Assembly: GCA_038260095.1 (NCBI GenBank)
Contig: JBBSOC010000003.1
Coordinates: 1 to 64,000 of the forward strand
Reading direction: 5' to 3'
DNA length: 64,000 bases
Origin: QHCE01 sp038260095
GTDB taxonomy: Bacteria; Actinomycetota; Actinomycetes; Mycobacteriales; QHCE01
How positions within the stretch are numbered: the first letter of the stretch is position 1; each line of letters opens with the position of its first letter. The notes below the pieces were generated by a model that saw only the letters and a list, made by a program, of their open reading frames with translations, searched no databases and had not been told where the DNA came from. Both the position numbers and the translations under genes were made by a program. Below are positions 15,997 to 24,626 of this stretch, in pieces.

Positions 15997-16971
15997 TCAG
16001 TCTACGACGCGCAACTGGGTCACCGAACCGCCTTGCCCAGGCGCCGCCGTGATGGGTCCGAGAGTAACCAGCTGTGCGGCCGGCTCCAACAATTCCTCGC
16101 GCGCACCGTCTAACCAGTTAATTCGCGTGTCTCGACGGAACCACGAACGCTGTCGGCGAACAAACTGTCTAGTGCGCAGTGCGGTAGCCGCGATCGCTTC
16201 AGCTTCGCTGAGCTCACCATCGATCAGCTGCAGTACCTGCCGGTATCCCAGCGCGCGACCCGCTGTCGGACCCTCGCGTAACCCCTGCTGGATTAAGCTT
16301 TGCACCTCATCTACCAAGCCCGTGCGCCACATGCGCCTCACACGGGCATCAATTCGTTCATCCAGCACTGCCGACGCTGCATCTACCCCGAGATACACCG
16401 TGTCATATACCGGCTCCGGAGTACGCAACTTCGCCGGAAACGGTTTGCCGGTGAGCTCAATGACTTCCAGCGCTCGAACAATCCGCCGCCCATTGCTGGG
16501 AAGGATGACTAGCGCCGCCGCCGGATCGATCTGTGCCAGGCGCCGGTGGAGCGCATATGGGCCGTTTTCGGCGAGTTCGCGTTCGTAGCTGCGCCGAACC
16601 CGCGGATCGGTGCCCGGAAACTCCATTGCATCCAACGCTGCCCGCACGTACAGCCCGGAACCGCCTACCACAATGGGTGTGACGCCTGCAGCCAGCAGCG
16701 CATCTATGGCAGCGCGGGCCCGTTGCTGGTACTCGGCAACGTTTGCATTCTGCGTCACCGGCCAGATGTCAAGCAGGTGATGTACTACTCCAGCACGTTC
16801 ACGCATTGACAGCTTAGCGGTGCCAATGTCCATGCCACGGTATAGCTGCATTGCATCGGCGTTGATCACCTCACCGCCCACTCGCTGGGCTAGCTGCACA
16901 GCAAGCGCGGACTTCCCCGCCGCTGTGGGCCCGACCAGCGCCACTACCCATGGCCCAGAAGGCGTCCGCAC
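15997..16971 (-). CDS. miaA: MiaA, tRNA dimethylallyltransferase
   Basis: 324 aa from the GTG at 16971 (VRTPSGPWVVAL), just after the ctaB stop; the frame extends to 17172 but only through ctaB antisense-free overlap, and the standard family length is about 300-325. The P-loop GPTAAGKSALA opens the protein, followed by INADAMQLYRGMDIGTAK and the substrate-channel region VVGGSGLYVRA. It prenylates A37 of tRNAs reading UNN codons. Confidence 0.93.
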   Translation of the reverse strand: MRTPSGPWVVALVGPTAAGKSALAVQLAQRVGGEVINADAMQLYRGMDIGTAKLSMRERAGVVHHLLDIWPVTQNANVAEYQQRARAAIDALLAAGVTPIVVGGSGLYVRAALDAMEFPGTDPRVRRSYERELAENGPYALHRRLAQIDPAAALVILPSNGRRIVRALEVIELTGKPFPAKLRTPEPVYDTVYLGVDAASAVLDERIDARVRRMWRTGLVDEVQSLIQQGLREGPTAGRALGYRQVLQLIDGELSEAEAIAATALRTRQFVRRQRSWFRRDTRINWLDGAREELLEPAAQLVTLGPITAAPGQGGSVTQLRVVD

Positions 16972-16976
16972 GCGCG

Positions 16977-17942
16977 CTAAACCAACACGTCTATGGCAAT
17001 AGCCGCAAACAATAACGTGAGATAGGTAATGGAAGCATGAAACAGCAGCATCGGACGCGGAGCAAGCTCCTGTCGGCGGATTGAGGCATGTAAACGGTAG
17101 GCACAAAACACGAACCAGCCGCCCAGCACGGTCGCGCTTACACCGTAAATCCAGCTCATCGCCAGCGGCCACAACACTAATGAACAGGCCACCATAGCCA
17201 GCGAATGCGCCATAATCTGTCGTGTGACCACCTGTGGCGCGGCCACCACCGGCAGCATGGGAACTCCAGCGCGGGCGTAATCATCGGCGTAACGCATGGC
17301 CAGCGGCCAGTAGTGCGGCGGCGTCCAGAAAAAGATCACACCAAATAGCGCCAACGCCGGCCAATCAAGGCTGCCGGTCACCGCCGACCAGCCAATCAAC
17401 ACAGGCATACACCCAGCCGCCCCACCCCACACAATGTTCTGCCGAGTGCGGCGTTTGAGCAGCATGGTGTACACCACGACGTAAAACACGATCGCGGTCA
17501 GCGCCAACCCGGCGGCGAGTAGGTTCGCCGCTACGGCAAGCAGCACCACGGAAAACACGCCCAGGCTTAGGCCAAAAAATGTCGCGGCTCGCGGCGTGAC
17601 TGTGTGGCGCGGCAGCGGCCTACGTGCAGTGCGGTGCATAAGCTGATCGATATCACGGTCAACTACGCAGTTAAGAGCGTTAGCGCTACCCGCTGCTAGC
17701 GCTCCACCTAGCAACGTGGTCAGCACCAAATCTAGCGAAGGAATACCGCGGGCAGCCAGAAACATGGTGGGTAGTGTGCTGACCAAGAGCAGCTCAATGA
17801 TGCGCGGCTTGGTCAGTGCCAGATAGCCGACCAGTGCGGTTTTAATGCGATGGCGACGCAGCTGCAAGCTGGGGGACGGGCCTACGCAGGCCTCAGATAC
17901 GGCAGGCTGAGAGGCAGTCGCAGCATCGAGCAATGTCGTCAC
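16977..17942 (-). CDS. ctaB: CtaB, protoheme IX farnesyltransferase
   Basis: 321 aa integral membrane UbiA-type prenyltransferase with about eight or nine membrane segments. The Asp-rich active-site motif NCVVDRDIDQLMHRT carries the NxxxDxxxD pattern; a second acidic region YADDYARAG follows. It makes heme O for cytochrome oxidase. It is divergent from the tkt operon, as in other actinobacteria, but here about 1.5 kb of accessory DNA has been inserted between the two. Confidence 0.95.
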   Translation of the reverse strand: MTTLLDAATASQPAVSEACVGPSPSLQLRRHRIKTALVGYLALTKPRIIELLLVSTLPTMFLAARGIPSLDLVLTTLLGGALAAGSANALNCVVDRDIDQLMHRTARRPLPRHTVTPRAATFFGLSLGVFSVVLLAVAANLLAAGLALTAIVFYVVVYTMLLKRRTRQNIVWGGAAGCMPVLIGWSAVTGSLDWPALALFGVIFFWTPPHYWPLAMRYADDYARAGVPMLPVVAAPQVVTRQIMAHSLAMVACSLVLWPLAMSWIYGVSATVLGGWFVFCAYRLHASIRRQELAPRPMLLFHASITYLTLLFAAIAIDVLV

Positions 17943-18106
17943 GGACTAGGGGACCTCTCCAAGCAACTTCCAGCCGGCACGACCCGGCGCCTAGCCATGG
18001 TAACCAAGCACCTGGAACAGGTTAGGAGCGGCGTCAGATCCGGCTACGAGAAGATGGGCTTGGGGTGTCGAGCTGCCTATTCAGCACTTGGGCATAAAGT
18101 GACCGC

Positions 18107-18388
18107 GTGTCTACCGTGTGGATAGGGTATATCGAAGTGCCGCCGAGCGTAGAGGTAAAGATTCGCGAACGGCGAGGAGTGACCGGCGATCAGGTCCGAG
18201 CAGCTTGTCAATGGCCGGCTACAGCGCTACGCGCCGTGTGGCATAACCATCCCGATCATGGTCGACGACTCATCGTGCTTGCGCGAGACGAACAGCATCG
18301 CTTATTGAAGGTTGCCCTTCAACCGATTGACATCGTCGACGGCACATGGCGGCTTCGCACTGTCATCATCAGCCGACAGGAGGCATGA
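18107..18388 (+). CDS. Small uncharacterised protein, possible toxin of a two-gene unit
   Basis: 93 aa from GTG 18107. The pattern KIRERRGVTGDQVRAACQWP followed by alternating beta strands (RRLIVLARDEQHRLLKVALQ, DIVDGTWRLRTVII) is compact and globular, similar in size and helix-strand order to BrnT/RelE-like small toxins, but I do not recognise a named family. It overlaps the next gene as ATGA with GGAGG inside its own 3' end, so the two are translationally coupled, as in toxin-antitoxin loci. Confidence 0.7.
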   Translation: MSTVWIGYIEVPPSVEVKIRERRGVTGDQVRAACQWPATALRAVWHNHPDHGRRLIVLARDEQHRLLKVALQPIDIVDGTWRLRTVIISRQEA

Positions 18389-18693
18389 TGGACACCATGA
18401 AAGAGAATGAACTAGGCGAGATTGATATGACCGAGATTGAAATCGACGCCATGATCGCTGAAGGCGAACCCGCCAAAGTCACCGGTCCGTTCGATCCGGT
18501 TCGTCGTGTCCAATTCGAGCTCATTGGAAGCGGCCTGCACACATACCGTTGGCGGCTGATCGCGGCGAACGGCGAGGTCTTAGCAACCAGCGCCAATTCC
18601 TACCGCAGTCAGAATGACGCTCACCAAGCAGTTTCCGCGCTAACCGCGGCTCTACAACAGGCTCCTATCGTCAGCAGCGCTGACACAGCTTAA
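18385..18693 (+). CDS. DUF1508 (YegP-like) domain protein, partner of the preceding gene
   Basis: About 102 aa from ATG 18385, chosen for the preceding acaggaggc and the 4-bp overlap. An acidic N-terminal third (ENELGEIDMTEIEIDAM) precedes one YegP-type repeat: FELIGSGLHTYRWRLIAANG, then VLATSANSYRS, about residues 45-80. This fold is usually found in tandem and has no assigned activity. In this coupled position an antitoxin role is possible but unproven. It ends 3 bp before the convergent vapC stop. Confidence 0.72.
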   Translation: MMDTMKENELGEIDMTEIEIDAMIAEGEPAKVTGPFDPVRRVQFELIGSGLHTYRWRLIAANGEVLATSANSYRSQNDAHQAVSALTAALQQAPIVSSADTA

Positions 18694-18696
18694 CGC

Positions 18697-19080
18697 TCAG
18701 CACGCTACAACCACAGCTTGGATACCTGCCGTCGCTACGAGGCGACCGATGTCATCGGGGTCACTGGTAATAATGCGATCTCCTGGTTGAGCAGCTAGGA
18801 CTAGAGTGGCATCAATCGGGTCACTGGTACCCGCTTTGCCGATCAGAATTCCCGCTTGGCGGCCCTGTTGTTCGTCCACTGCCTGCACATCTACTCCCCG
18901 CAGCAGCCGAGCCAACGTGGCTTGACGGCCGCCGTCAGATCGCCAAACCTGAGCCACTACAACAGCATTGCTCCGTAACCCAATACCGTGCTGCTGCGCT
19001 GCGCGGAGTTTGGCCAGCATTGTCCGGTCATTACGGTCGACAGCTATAAAAGCCCCCGCATCCAAAACGAGAGCACTCAC
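18697..19080 (-). CDS. vapC: PIN-domain VapC-like toxin
   Basis: 127 aa, another PIN subfamily: LVLDAGAFIAVDRND has Asp7, SDPIDATLVLAA and IITSDPDDIGRLV supply the acidic residues of the nuclease site. It overlaps its antitoxin gene by 4 bp. It is not closely similar to the three MIYLDSSA-type VapCs elsewhere in the window, so it was acquired independently. Confidence 0.85.
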   Translation of the reverse strand: MSALVLDAGAFIAVDRNDRTMLAKLRAAQQHGIGLRSNAVVVAQVWRSDGGRQATLARLLRGVDVQAVDEQQGRQAGILIGKAGTSDPIDATLVLAAQPGDRIITSDPDDIGRLVATAGIQAVVVAC

Positions 19081-19331
19081 GCTGCCCCAACCTGATGCGC
19101 TACTACGTGTAGGCCTAGTTCGGATTCAGCTCGTGCAAGTTCGGCCGCGGTGAGCTGGCCATGAATATGTTCCCAATCATCCAAAAATTCACTCAATGCC
19201 TCGGTGCGGAGCTTTGCCGCGGCGGCCTGTGCTAACCACGTGGAAAGCCCGATGCCAGATTTGCGGGCGGCGCTTCGCACAGCTTCCCCTAGATCATCTA
19301 CCAACGAGATACTCATCTTGTCCACCTTCAT
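19077..19331 (-). CDS. vapB: Ribbon-helix-helix-like antitoxin
   Basis: 84 aa. The N-terminus MSISLVDDLGEAVRSAARKS with GLSTWLAQAAAAKLR fits a CopG/RHH DNA-binding fold (strand plus two helices); the acidic C-terminal helix would bind VapC. The start is Met1 or Met6. Upstream repeats of CCTAC/GTAGG at 19338-19371 are probable operators. Confidence 0.82.
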   Translation of the reverse strand: MKVDKMSISLVDDLGEAVRSAARKSGIGLSTWLAQAAAAKLRTEALSEFLDDWEHIHGQLTAAELARAESELGLHVVAHQVGAA

Positions 19332-19337
19332 TCTACA

Positions 19338-19371
19338 ATCCTACTACAGTAGGTGCATACCGCGGTAGGAT
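19338..19371. promoter_or_regulatory. Repeated CCTAC/GTAGG operator of the RHH antitoxin
   Basis: atcctac (19338-19344) and gtaggat (19365-19371) form a 7-bp inverted repeat; an additional gtagg at 19349-19353 gives an inner cctac-taca-gtagg symmetry. RHH repressors bind short tandem or inverted half-sites of this kind. The site is immediately upstream of the antitoxin start. Confidence 0.45.
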
Positions 19372-19494
19372 CGTACAGTTTCTCTTTCACTACTCTTCCT
19401 AAATCACAGGAGCATGAAAGTGTCACGATGTGGGTAAGCCGATAGAATCAAAGCGGCAACATAGCCAGCCCAAGGCCAGCCAGATGGGGAACCC

Positions 19495-21663
19495 GTGAAC
19501 AGCCCTGCTAAGAGCCAAAGATCTACGCACAACACCAATCCAAAGACTGAGCCGCAACTTGACTGGTCGGCTACCGACGAGCGTGCAGTGAACTGGATTC
19601 GCGTGCTCGCCATGGACGCGGTGGAAAGAGCCGGTAGCGGACATCCTGGTACAGCGATGAGCTTGGCGCCTGCCGCCTACCTATTGTTCCAGCGTTTCTT
19701 GCGGCACGACCCTGCCGACCCGAACTGGGTGGGACGCGACCGGTTCGTACTCTCGTGTGGCCACAGCAGCCTTACGCTCTACATCCAGCTCTACCTGTCT
19801 GGTTACGGGTTGACTATGGAAGATCTGGGGCAGCTGCGGCAATGGGGTAGCCAAACCCCTGGACACCCCGAGTACCGGCACACTCCAGGAGTTGAGGTCA
19901 CCACCGGTCCGCTCGGTCAAGGTGTTGGCAACGCCGTCGGGATGGCTATGGCAGCACGTCGCGAGCGAGGCCTATTCGATCCCGACGCCGTGGCCGGCAG
20001 TAGTCCTTTCGACCATATGATCTGGGGCTTTGCCTCCGATGGTGACATGCAAGAAGGTGTGGCCAGCGAAGCGTCCTCCCTTGCCGGAAACCAGCAGTTG
20101 GGCAACCTCTGCCTACTGTGGGACGACAACCAGATCTCCATCGAAGACGACACGCGCATTGCCTTCACCGAAGACGTTGCCGCACGTTACGCCGCGTATG
20201 ACTGGCACGTGCAAGAGGTCGACTGGCGGCAGGGCGAGCACTATCACGAAGACGTTGCCGCGCTGGCCGCCGCGTTCGAAGCGGCACGTGCCGAAACGGA
20301 TCGACCGTCCTTCATTAAACTGCGTACCATAATCGGTTGGCCAGCACCTACTAAGCAGAACACTGGAAAGGCCCACGGCACGGCACTTGGCAGTGACGAA
20401 GTGGCGGCAACTAAGCAGTTACTGGGCTTCGACCCGCAGCGAAGCTTCCCCGTCGAGAGCGACGCGCTCGAGCATGCCCGTGCCGTAGCACGACGAGGCT
20501 CAGCCGCCCACCAACACTGGAACTCCCAGTTCGAAGACTGGAAACACCACAACTCCGAACGCTACGAGCTGTGGCAGCGCCTGGCCGCTGGGCAGCTACC
20601 CTCCGACTGGAAGCAGCAGCTACCAGAGTTTGATCCTGCAAAGACCAACTCCATGGCTACCCGAACAGCGTCGGGCAAGGTTCTGGCGGCACTAGCCGAT
20701 GCGCTACCCGAGCTGTGGGGTGGCTCAGCTGACCTCGCCGGCTCTAACGACACCAGCATGGCCGGTGAGCCGTCGTTCATCCCGGCGCAGCACCAAACGA
20801 AGGAATTTGCCGGCGGCCCCTACGGCCGCACACTGCACTTCGGGGTGCGGGAACATGCGATGGGCGCCATCATGAACGGCATGGTGCTGCATGGCCCTAC
20901 CCGCCCCTACGGCGGAACGTTCCTCGTCTTCTCCGACTACATGCGCCCATCAGTGCGACTTGCCGCATTGATGGGCATCCCCGTGACCTACGTCTGGACC
21001 CATGACTCGATCGGGCTCGGCGAAGACGGACCTACGCATCAACCGGTGGAGCAGCTCACCGCGCTGCGCGCAATCCCTGGGCTCGACGTGGTCCGCCCTG
21101 GCGACGCCAACGAAACTACAGTGGCCTGGCAGGCGGCCATCGAGCGTACCGACGGGCCGACAGCGCTCTGTCTCACCCGGCAAAAGCTACCCGTGCTCGA
21201 CCGCACGCAGTATGCACCAGCTAGCGGGGCGCTCCGCGGTGGATACATTCTGGCCGAAGCCAGCACGGCCGACTCGCTACCCACCGTCATTCTGCTCGCC
21301 AGTGGAAGCGAGGTGAGCCTTGTGCTTGCTGCCCGTGATCGACTGGAGGCAGACGGCACACCGACTCGCGTGGTCTCCATGCCCTGTATGGAATGGTTCA
21401 GCGCCCAAGACACCGCGTACCGGGAGCACGTGCTGCCTCGAGCGGTGCACGCACGGGTAGCGGTTGAAGCCGGGATTGCCGCACCGTGGCGCCAGTTTGT
21501 CGGTGATGATGGTGAGGTCGTGAGCTTGGAACATTTCGGCGCCAGCGCGCCTTATGAAGTGTTGTACGAGCAGTTTGGCTTCACACCGGATGCGGTGGTG
21601 GCTGCGGCGCACGCAAGTCTGAGCCGCAACGCGGTGATCACTGGATCCACTACCGGAAACTAA
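19495..21663 (+). CDS. tkt: Transketolase
   Basis: 722 aa from GTG 19495. Thiamine-diphosphate enzyme: GSGHPGTAMSLAPA near the N-terminus, the ThDP motif GDGDMQEGV preceded by GFASDG, and the pyrimidine domain with LHFGVREHAMGAIMNG (catalytic Glu). It transfers two-carbon ketol units in the non-oxidative pentose-phosphate pathway. It is first gene of tkt-tal-pgi-zwf-opcA-pgl, and the promoter should be in the 160 bp shared with the vapBC locus upstream. Confidence 0.97.
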   Translation: MNSPAKSQRSTHNTNPKTEPQLDWSATDERAVNWIRVLAMDAVERAGSGHPGTAMSLAPAAYLLFQRFLRHDPADPNWVGRDRFVLSCGHSSLTLYIQLYLSGYGLTMEDLGQLRQWGSQTPGHPEYRHTPGVEVTTGPLGQGVGNAVGMAMAARRERGLFDPDAVAGSSPFDHMIWGFASDGDMQEGVASEASSLAGNQQLGNLCLLWDDNQISIEDDTRIAFTEDVAARYAAYDWHVQEVDWRQGEHYHEDVAALAAAFEAARAETDRPSFIKLRTIIGWPAPTKQNTGKAHGTALGSDEVAATKQLLGFDPQRSFPVESDALEHARAVARRGSAAHQHWNSQFEDWKHHNSERYELWQRLAAGQLPSDWKQQLPEFDPAKTNSMATRTASGKVLAALADALPELWGGSADLAGSNDTSMAGEPSFIPAQHQTKEFAGGPYGRTLHFGVREHAMGAIMNGMVLHGPTRPYGGTFLVFSDYMRPSVRLAALMGIPVTYVWTHDSIGLGEDGPTHQPVEQLTALRAIPGLDVVRPGDANETTVAWQAAIERTDGPTALCLTRQKLPVLDRTQYAPASGALRGGYILAEASTADSLPTVILLASGSEVSLVLAARDRLEADGTPTRVVSMPCMEWFSAQDTAYREHVLPRAVHARVAVEAGIAAPWRQFVGDDGEVVSLEHFGASAPYEVLYEQFGFTPDAVVAAAHASLSRNAVITGSTTGN

Positions 21664-21714
21664 AAAGACATTGCGACTACTGCTCAACAGCGTCTATTCG
21701 AAGAGGTGCAGCTC

Positions 21715-22899
21715 ATGACGGACCCACTTGCCCGACTCTCCGCCGCCGGTGTAGCGATATGGCTGGATGACCTATCCCGCGAACGGCTGGACTCCGACGA
21801 CACCCCAAAAAGCATCGCCACACTGAGCCGGACCCGGCATGTTGTGGGAATCACCAGTAACCCGACGATCTTCGCCGCGGCACTAGCGCCTGACTCGCCA
21901 GGAGCACATTCCTACACCGACACCCTGACGCAACTGCGCCGTAGCGGTGCTAGCGTCGAGGAAGCTGTTCGTGAACTTACAACCTCGGACGTCCGACTGG
22001 CGTGTGACAAGTTACGGCGCATTTACGACCAGACCGAGCGACTGGACGGGCGAGTTTCCATTGAGGTCGATCCGCGGCTAGCCCACGACACTGACGCCAC
22101 GGTGGCAGAAGCGGCCACGCTCTGGAAGACAGTGGACCGTCCAAATCTATTCATCAAGATTCCTGCAACTTCCGCTGGGCTGCCAGCGATCACGCGCACG
22201 CTAGCCGCCGGCATCAGCGTGAATGTGACGCTGATCTTCAGTTTGCGGCGCTACGACGAGGTGATGGATGCGTTCCTAGACGGCATCGAGCAGGCACGCG
22301 ACCACGGTCACGATGTGAGCAGCCTCGCTTCGGTAGCATCGTTCTTCGTCTCTCGGGTCGATACCGAAGTCGACCGACGCCTTGATGCGCTGGTAGATGC
22401 CGCCGAACACCCACGAAACATGAGCGAGAACTTGATCGCTGGAGAGATGAACACCTCGGCCGCACAACAACTTCGTGGGACGGCGGCCATCGCTAATGCG
22501 CGACTGGCCTACCAGCGCTACCAGCATGTGTTCACCAGTTCGCGCTGGCTAGAGCTTGCCGCGGCGGGTGCCCGGCCGCAACGTCCGCTGTGGGCATCCA
22601 CGGGGGTGAAGGATCCGGCGTACAGCGACACCCGCTACATCACCGAGCTGGTGGCTCCGGGCACAGTCAATACCATGCCCGAAGCCACGTTGCTGGCATT
22701 CGCCGATCACGGCGAACTGCGCGACGACGTCGTTACCAGCGGTTACACCGAGGCTGCCGAGACCCTTGCGGAGCTGGCTACGCTAGGCATTGACTATGAC
22801 GACGTCGTGACGACGCTGGAACGTGAAGGTGTGGATAAGTTCGCTGCTTCATGGCAGCAGCTATCAGAGTCAGTCGCACAGCAGCTGGGAGAGCAATGA
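21715..22899 (+). CDS. tal: Transaldolase
   Basis: 394 aa from ATG 21715 (gaggtgcagctc precedes it; Met at 21706 is less likely). The Schiff-base lysine is Lys148 in NLFIKIPAT; ITSNPTIFAAAL is the conserved N-terminal block and WASTGVKDPAYSDTRY the C-terminal one. It transfers dihydroxyacetone units. Its stop overlaps the pgi start as ATGA. Confidence 0.96.
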   Translation: MTDPLARLSAAGVAIWLDDLSRERLDSDDTPKSIATLSRTRHVVGITSNPTIFAAALAPDSPGAHSYTDTLTQLRRSGASVEEAVRELTTSDVRLACDKLRRIYDQTERLDGRVSIEVDPRLAHDTDATVAEAATLWKTVDRPNLFIKIPATSAGLPAITRTLAAGISVNVTLIFSLRRYDEVMDAFLDGIEQARDHGHDVSSLASVASFFVSRVDTEVDRRLDALVDAAEHPRNMSENLIAGEMNTSAAQQLRGTAAIANARLAYQRYQHVFTSSRWLELAAAGARPQRPLWASTGVKDPAYSDTRYITELVAPGTVNTMPEATLLAFADHGELRDDVVTSGYTEAAETLAELATLGIDYDDVVTTLEREGVDKFAASWQQLSESVAQQLGEQ

Positions 22900-24626
22900 G
22901 CAGCACCGTCAGACATGCCACATCTGCACGTGGAGCCCGAATCGAGTCCGATCAGTACAGCGGCCCCACAACTCTTGACGACAATTTCATGTTTGGCGGT
23001 GGGATCGCGGTAAGTGGTACCCGCGCAATAGCCAACCTTAATGAACGCATCGCCGAGTTGCTCATAAAAGACGTGCCGCACCGCCTCGCCGAGGGCGACC
23101 CAAACTTGTGGGGTGCGGCAGCGGCGGATGAGGCGCGCGATCGGCTGGGTTGGTTGACACTGCCGGCCACTTCGCGTCATCTCATCAGCGATCTTGCTTC
23201 CGTGCGTGAAGAACTGCGTGCAGAAGGGCTCGATCACGTGGTGTTGGCAGGGATGGGCGGCTCATCACTCGCTCCAGAGGTTATGGCGCGCACGCTGGGT
23301 GTCGACCTCACCGTGCTCGACACCACCGATCCCGCCCAGGTTCGCTCGGCGCTGAGTCAGCGGCTCGAGCACACCGTAGTCGTGGTATCGAGCAAGTCAG
23401 GTGGCACGGTAGAGACTGATAGCCACCGCCGGGCTTATTGGCAGGCGCTGCGAGATACGGGACTCTCCGACGATGAGGTGGCACGACGGTTCATCGTCGT
23501 TACCGATCCTGGCTCACCACTGGATTTGATCGGAAAACAGCTCGGCGTCCGGGAAATCTTTTTGGCTGATCCACGTGTGGGCGGCCGCTACAGCGCGTTG
23601 TCGGCGTTCGGTCTGGTGCCGGCCGCGTTAGCTGGTGCCAGCGTGACCGAGCTGCTGGAAGACGCGGCGCGGCTGGGCACCACGTTGGGCTCAGACGGCC
23701 CAGCGCTGCGACTCGGTGTAGCGCTGGCGGTCGCGGCCCAAGCGGGCCGAGACAAGCTCGTCATCGCCGAGGACGGCACCGGAATGGTTGGTCTTGGTGA
23801 CTGGGTGGAACAACTGATCGCTGAATCCACTGGTAAAGACGGTAAGGGGATTCTTCCGGTCGTGGTAGAGCGACCCGATCACGTTGCGGATCCAGGAGAA
23901 CGCGGTAGCGATGTGCTACTGACCACAGTTGGTGGCGGGCTAAAACTTGGGCATACAGGTGTGATTCCGGGTGCGGCGATACAGCCAGACCTCACTGTAA
24001 ACGGTCCGCTAGGCGCACAGTTCCTCACCTGGGAATATGCCACGGCTATAGCCAGCATATTACTGGGCGTCAACCCGTTCGATCAGCCCAATGTGACAGA
24101 GTCCAAGCGCAATACCGCGACGATCCTCGAATCGGGAAAGCTCCCCGCCGATGAGCCATTCCTGCGCACTGAGCACCTAGAGCTCTACGGCGACTCGACA
24201 CTGTTCAACGACGTCCGCAGCGTTAGTGGCGCCGTGGCGTCTTTGATCGGCGCGGTCCCCGAGCGTGGCTACCTAGCGCTCATGGCGTATCTGGATCGGT
24301 TCGGCAACTCCGCCGCGGCACAGCTGCGCGCTCTGGTGGCCCGGCGCACACAGCACGTGGTCACGTTCGGGTGGGGGCCTCGGTTTCTGCACTCCACTGG
24401 GCAGTACCACAAGGGTGGGCCGGCCACTGGCGGCTTTCTACAGATCACCGGCGCGGTAACGCAAGACCTATCCGTGCCTGACAAGCCCTACAGCTTTGGA
24501 GAGCTGCAAGCGGCACAGGCCGCGGGTGATCGCGTCGCGCTAAGTAGTCGGAACCTCCCGCTGCTTCGGGTGCACCTCACCGACCGCGCCAGCGGCCTTG
24601 ATGAGCTTATGGAGGCGCTGCGGTGA
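22896..24626 (+). CDS. pgi: Glucose-6-phosphate isomerase
   Basis: 576 aa from ATG 22896, which overlaps the tal stop. Sugar-isomerase motifs are present: VVLAGMGGSSLAPEV (phosphate-binding loop), VVVSSKSGGTVET, and QYHKGGPATGGFLQI near the C-terminus. The sequence belongs to the shorter-motif group common as a member of actinobacterial pentose-phosphate operons. It links glycolysis with the oxidative branch; its presence between tal and zwf is lineage-specific, since mycobacteria keep pgi elsewhere. Confidence 0.94.
   Translation: MSSTVRHATSARGARIESDQYSGPTTLDDNFMFGGGIAVSGTRAIANLNERIAELLIKDVPHRLAEGDPNLWGAAAADEARDRLGWLTLPATSRHLISDLASVREELRAEGLDHVVLAGMGGSSLAPEVMARTLGVDLTVLDTTDPAQVRSALSQRLEHTVVVVSSKSGGTVETDSHRRAYWQALRDTGLSDDEVARRFIVVTDPGSPLDLIGKQLGVREIFLADPRVGGRYSALSAFGLVPAALAGASVTELLEDAARLGTTLGSDGPALRLGVALAVAAQAGRDKLVIAEDGTGMVGLGDWVEQLIAESTGKDGKGILPVVVERPDHVADPGERGSDVLLTTVGGGLKLGHTGVIPGAAIQPDLTVNGPLGAQFLTWEYATAIASILLGVNPFDQPNVTESKRNTATILESGKLPADEPFLRTEHLELYGDSTLFNDVRSVSGAVASLIGAVPERGYLALMAYLDRFGNSAAAQLRALVARRTQHVVTFGWGPRFLHSTGQYHKGGPATGGFLQITGAVTQDLSVPDKPYSFGELQAAQAAGDRVALSSRNLPLLRVHLTDRASGLDELMEALR

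Noticed and set aside
17000..17172. Longer MiaA with an N-terminal extension
   Set aside because: The extension is read inside ctaB coding sequence in another frame and contains Cys-rich, non-conserved residues; the GTG after the ctaB stop gives family length.
22794..23237. Minus-strand ORF opposite tal/pgi
   Set aside because: Shadow of two real genes; no independent coding features.
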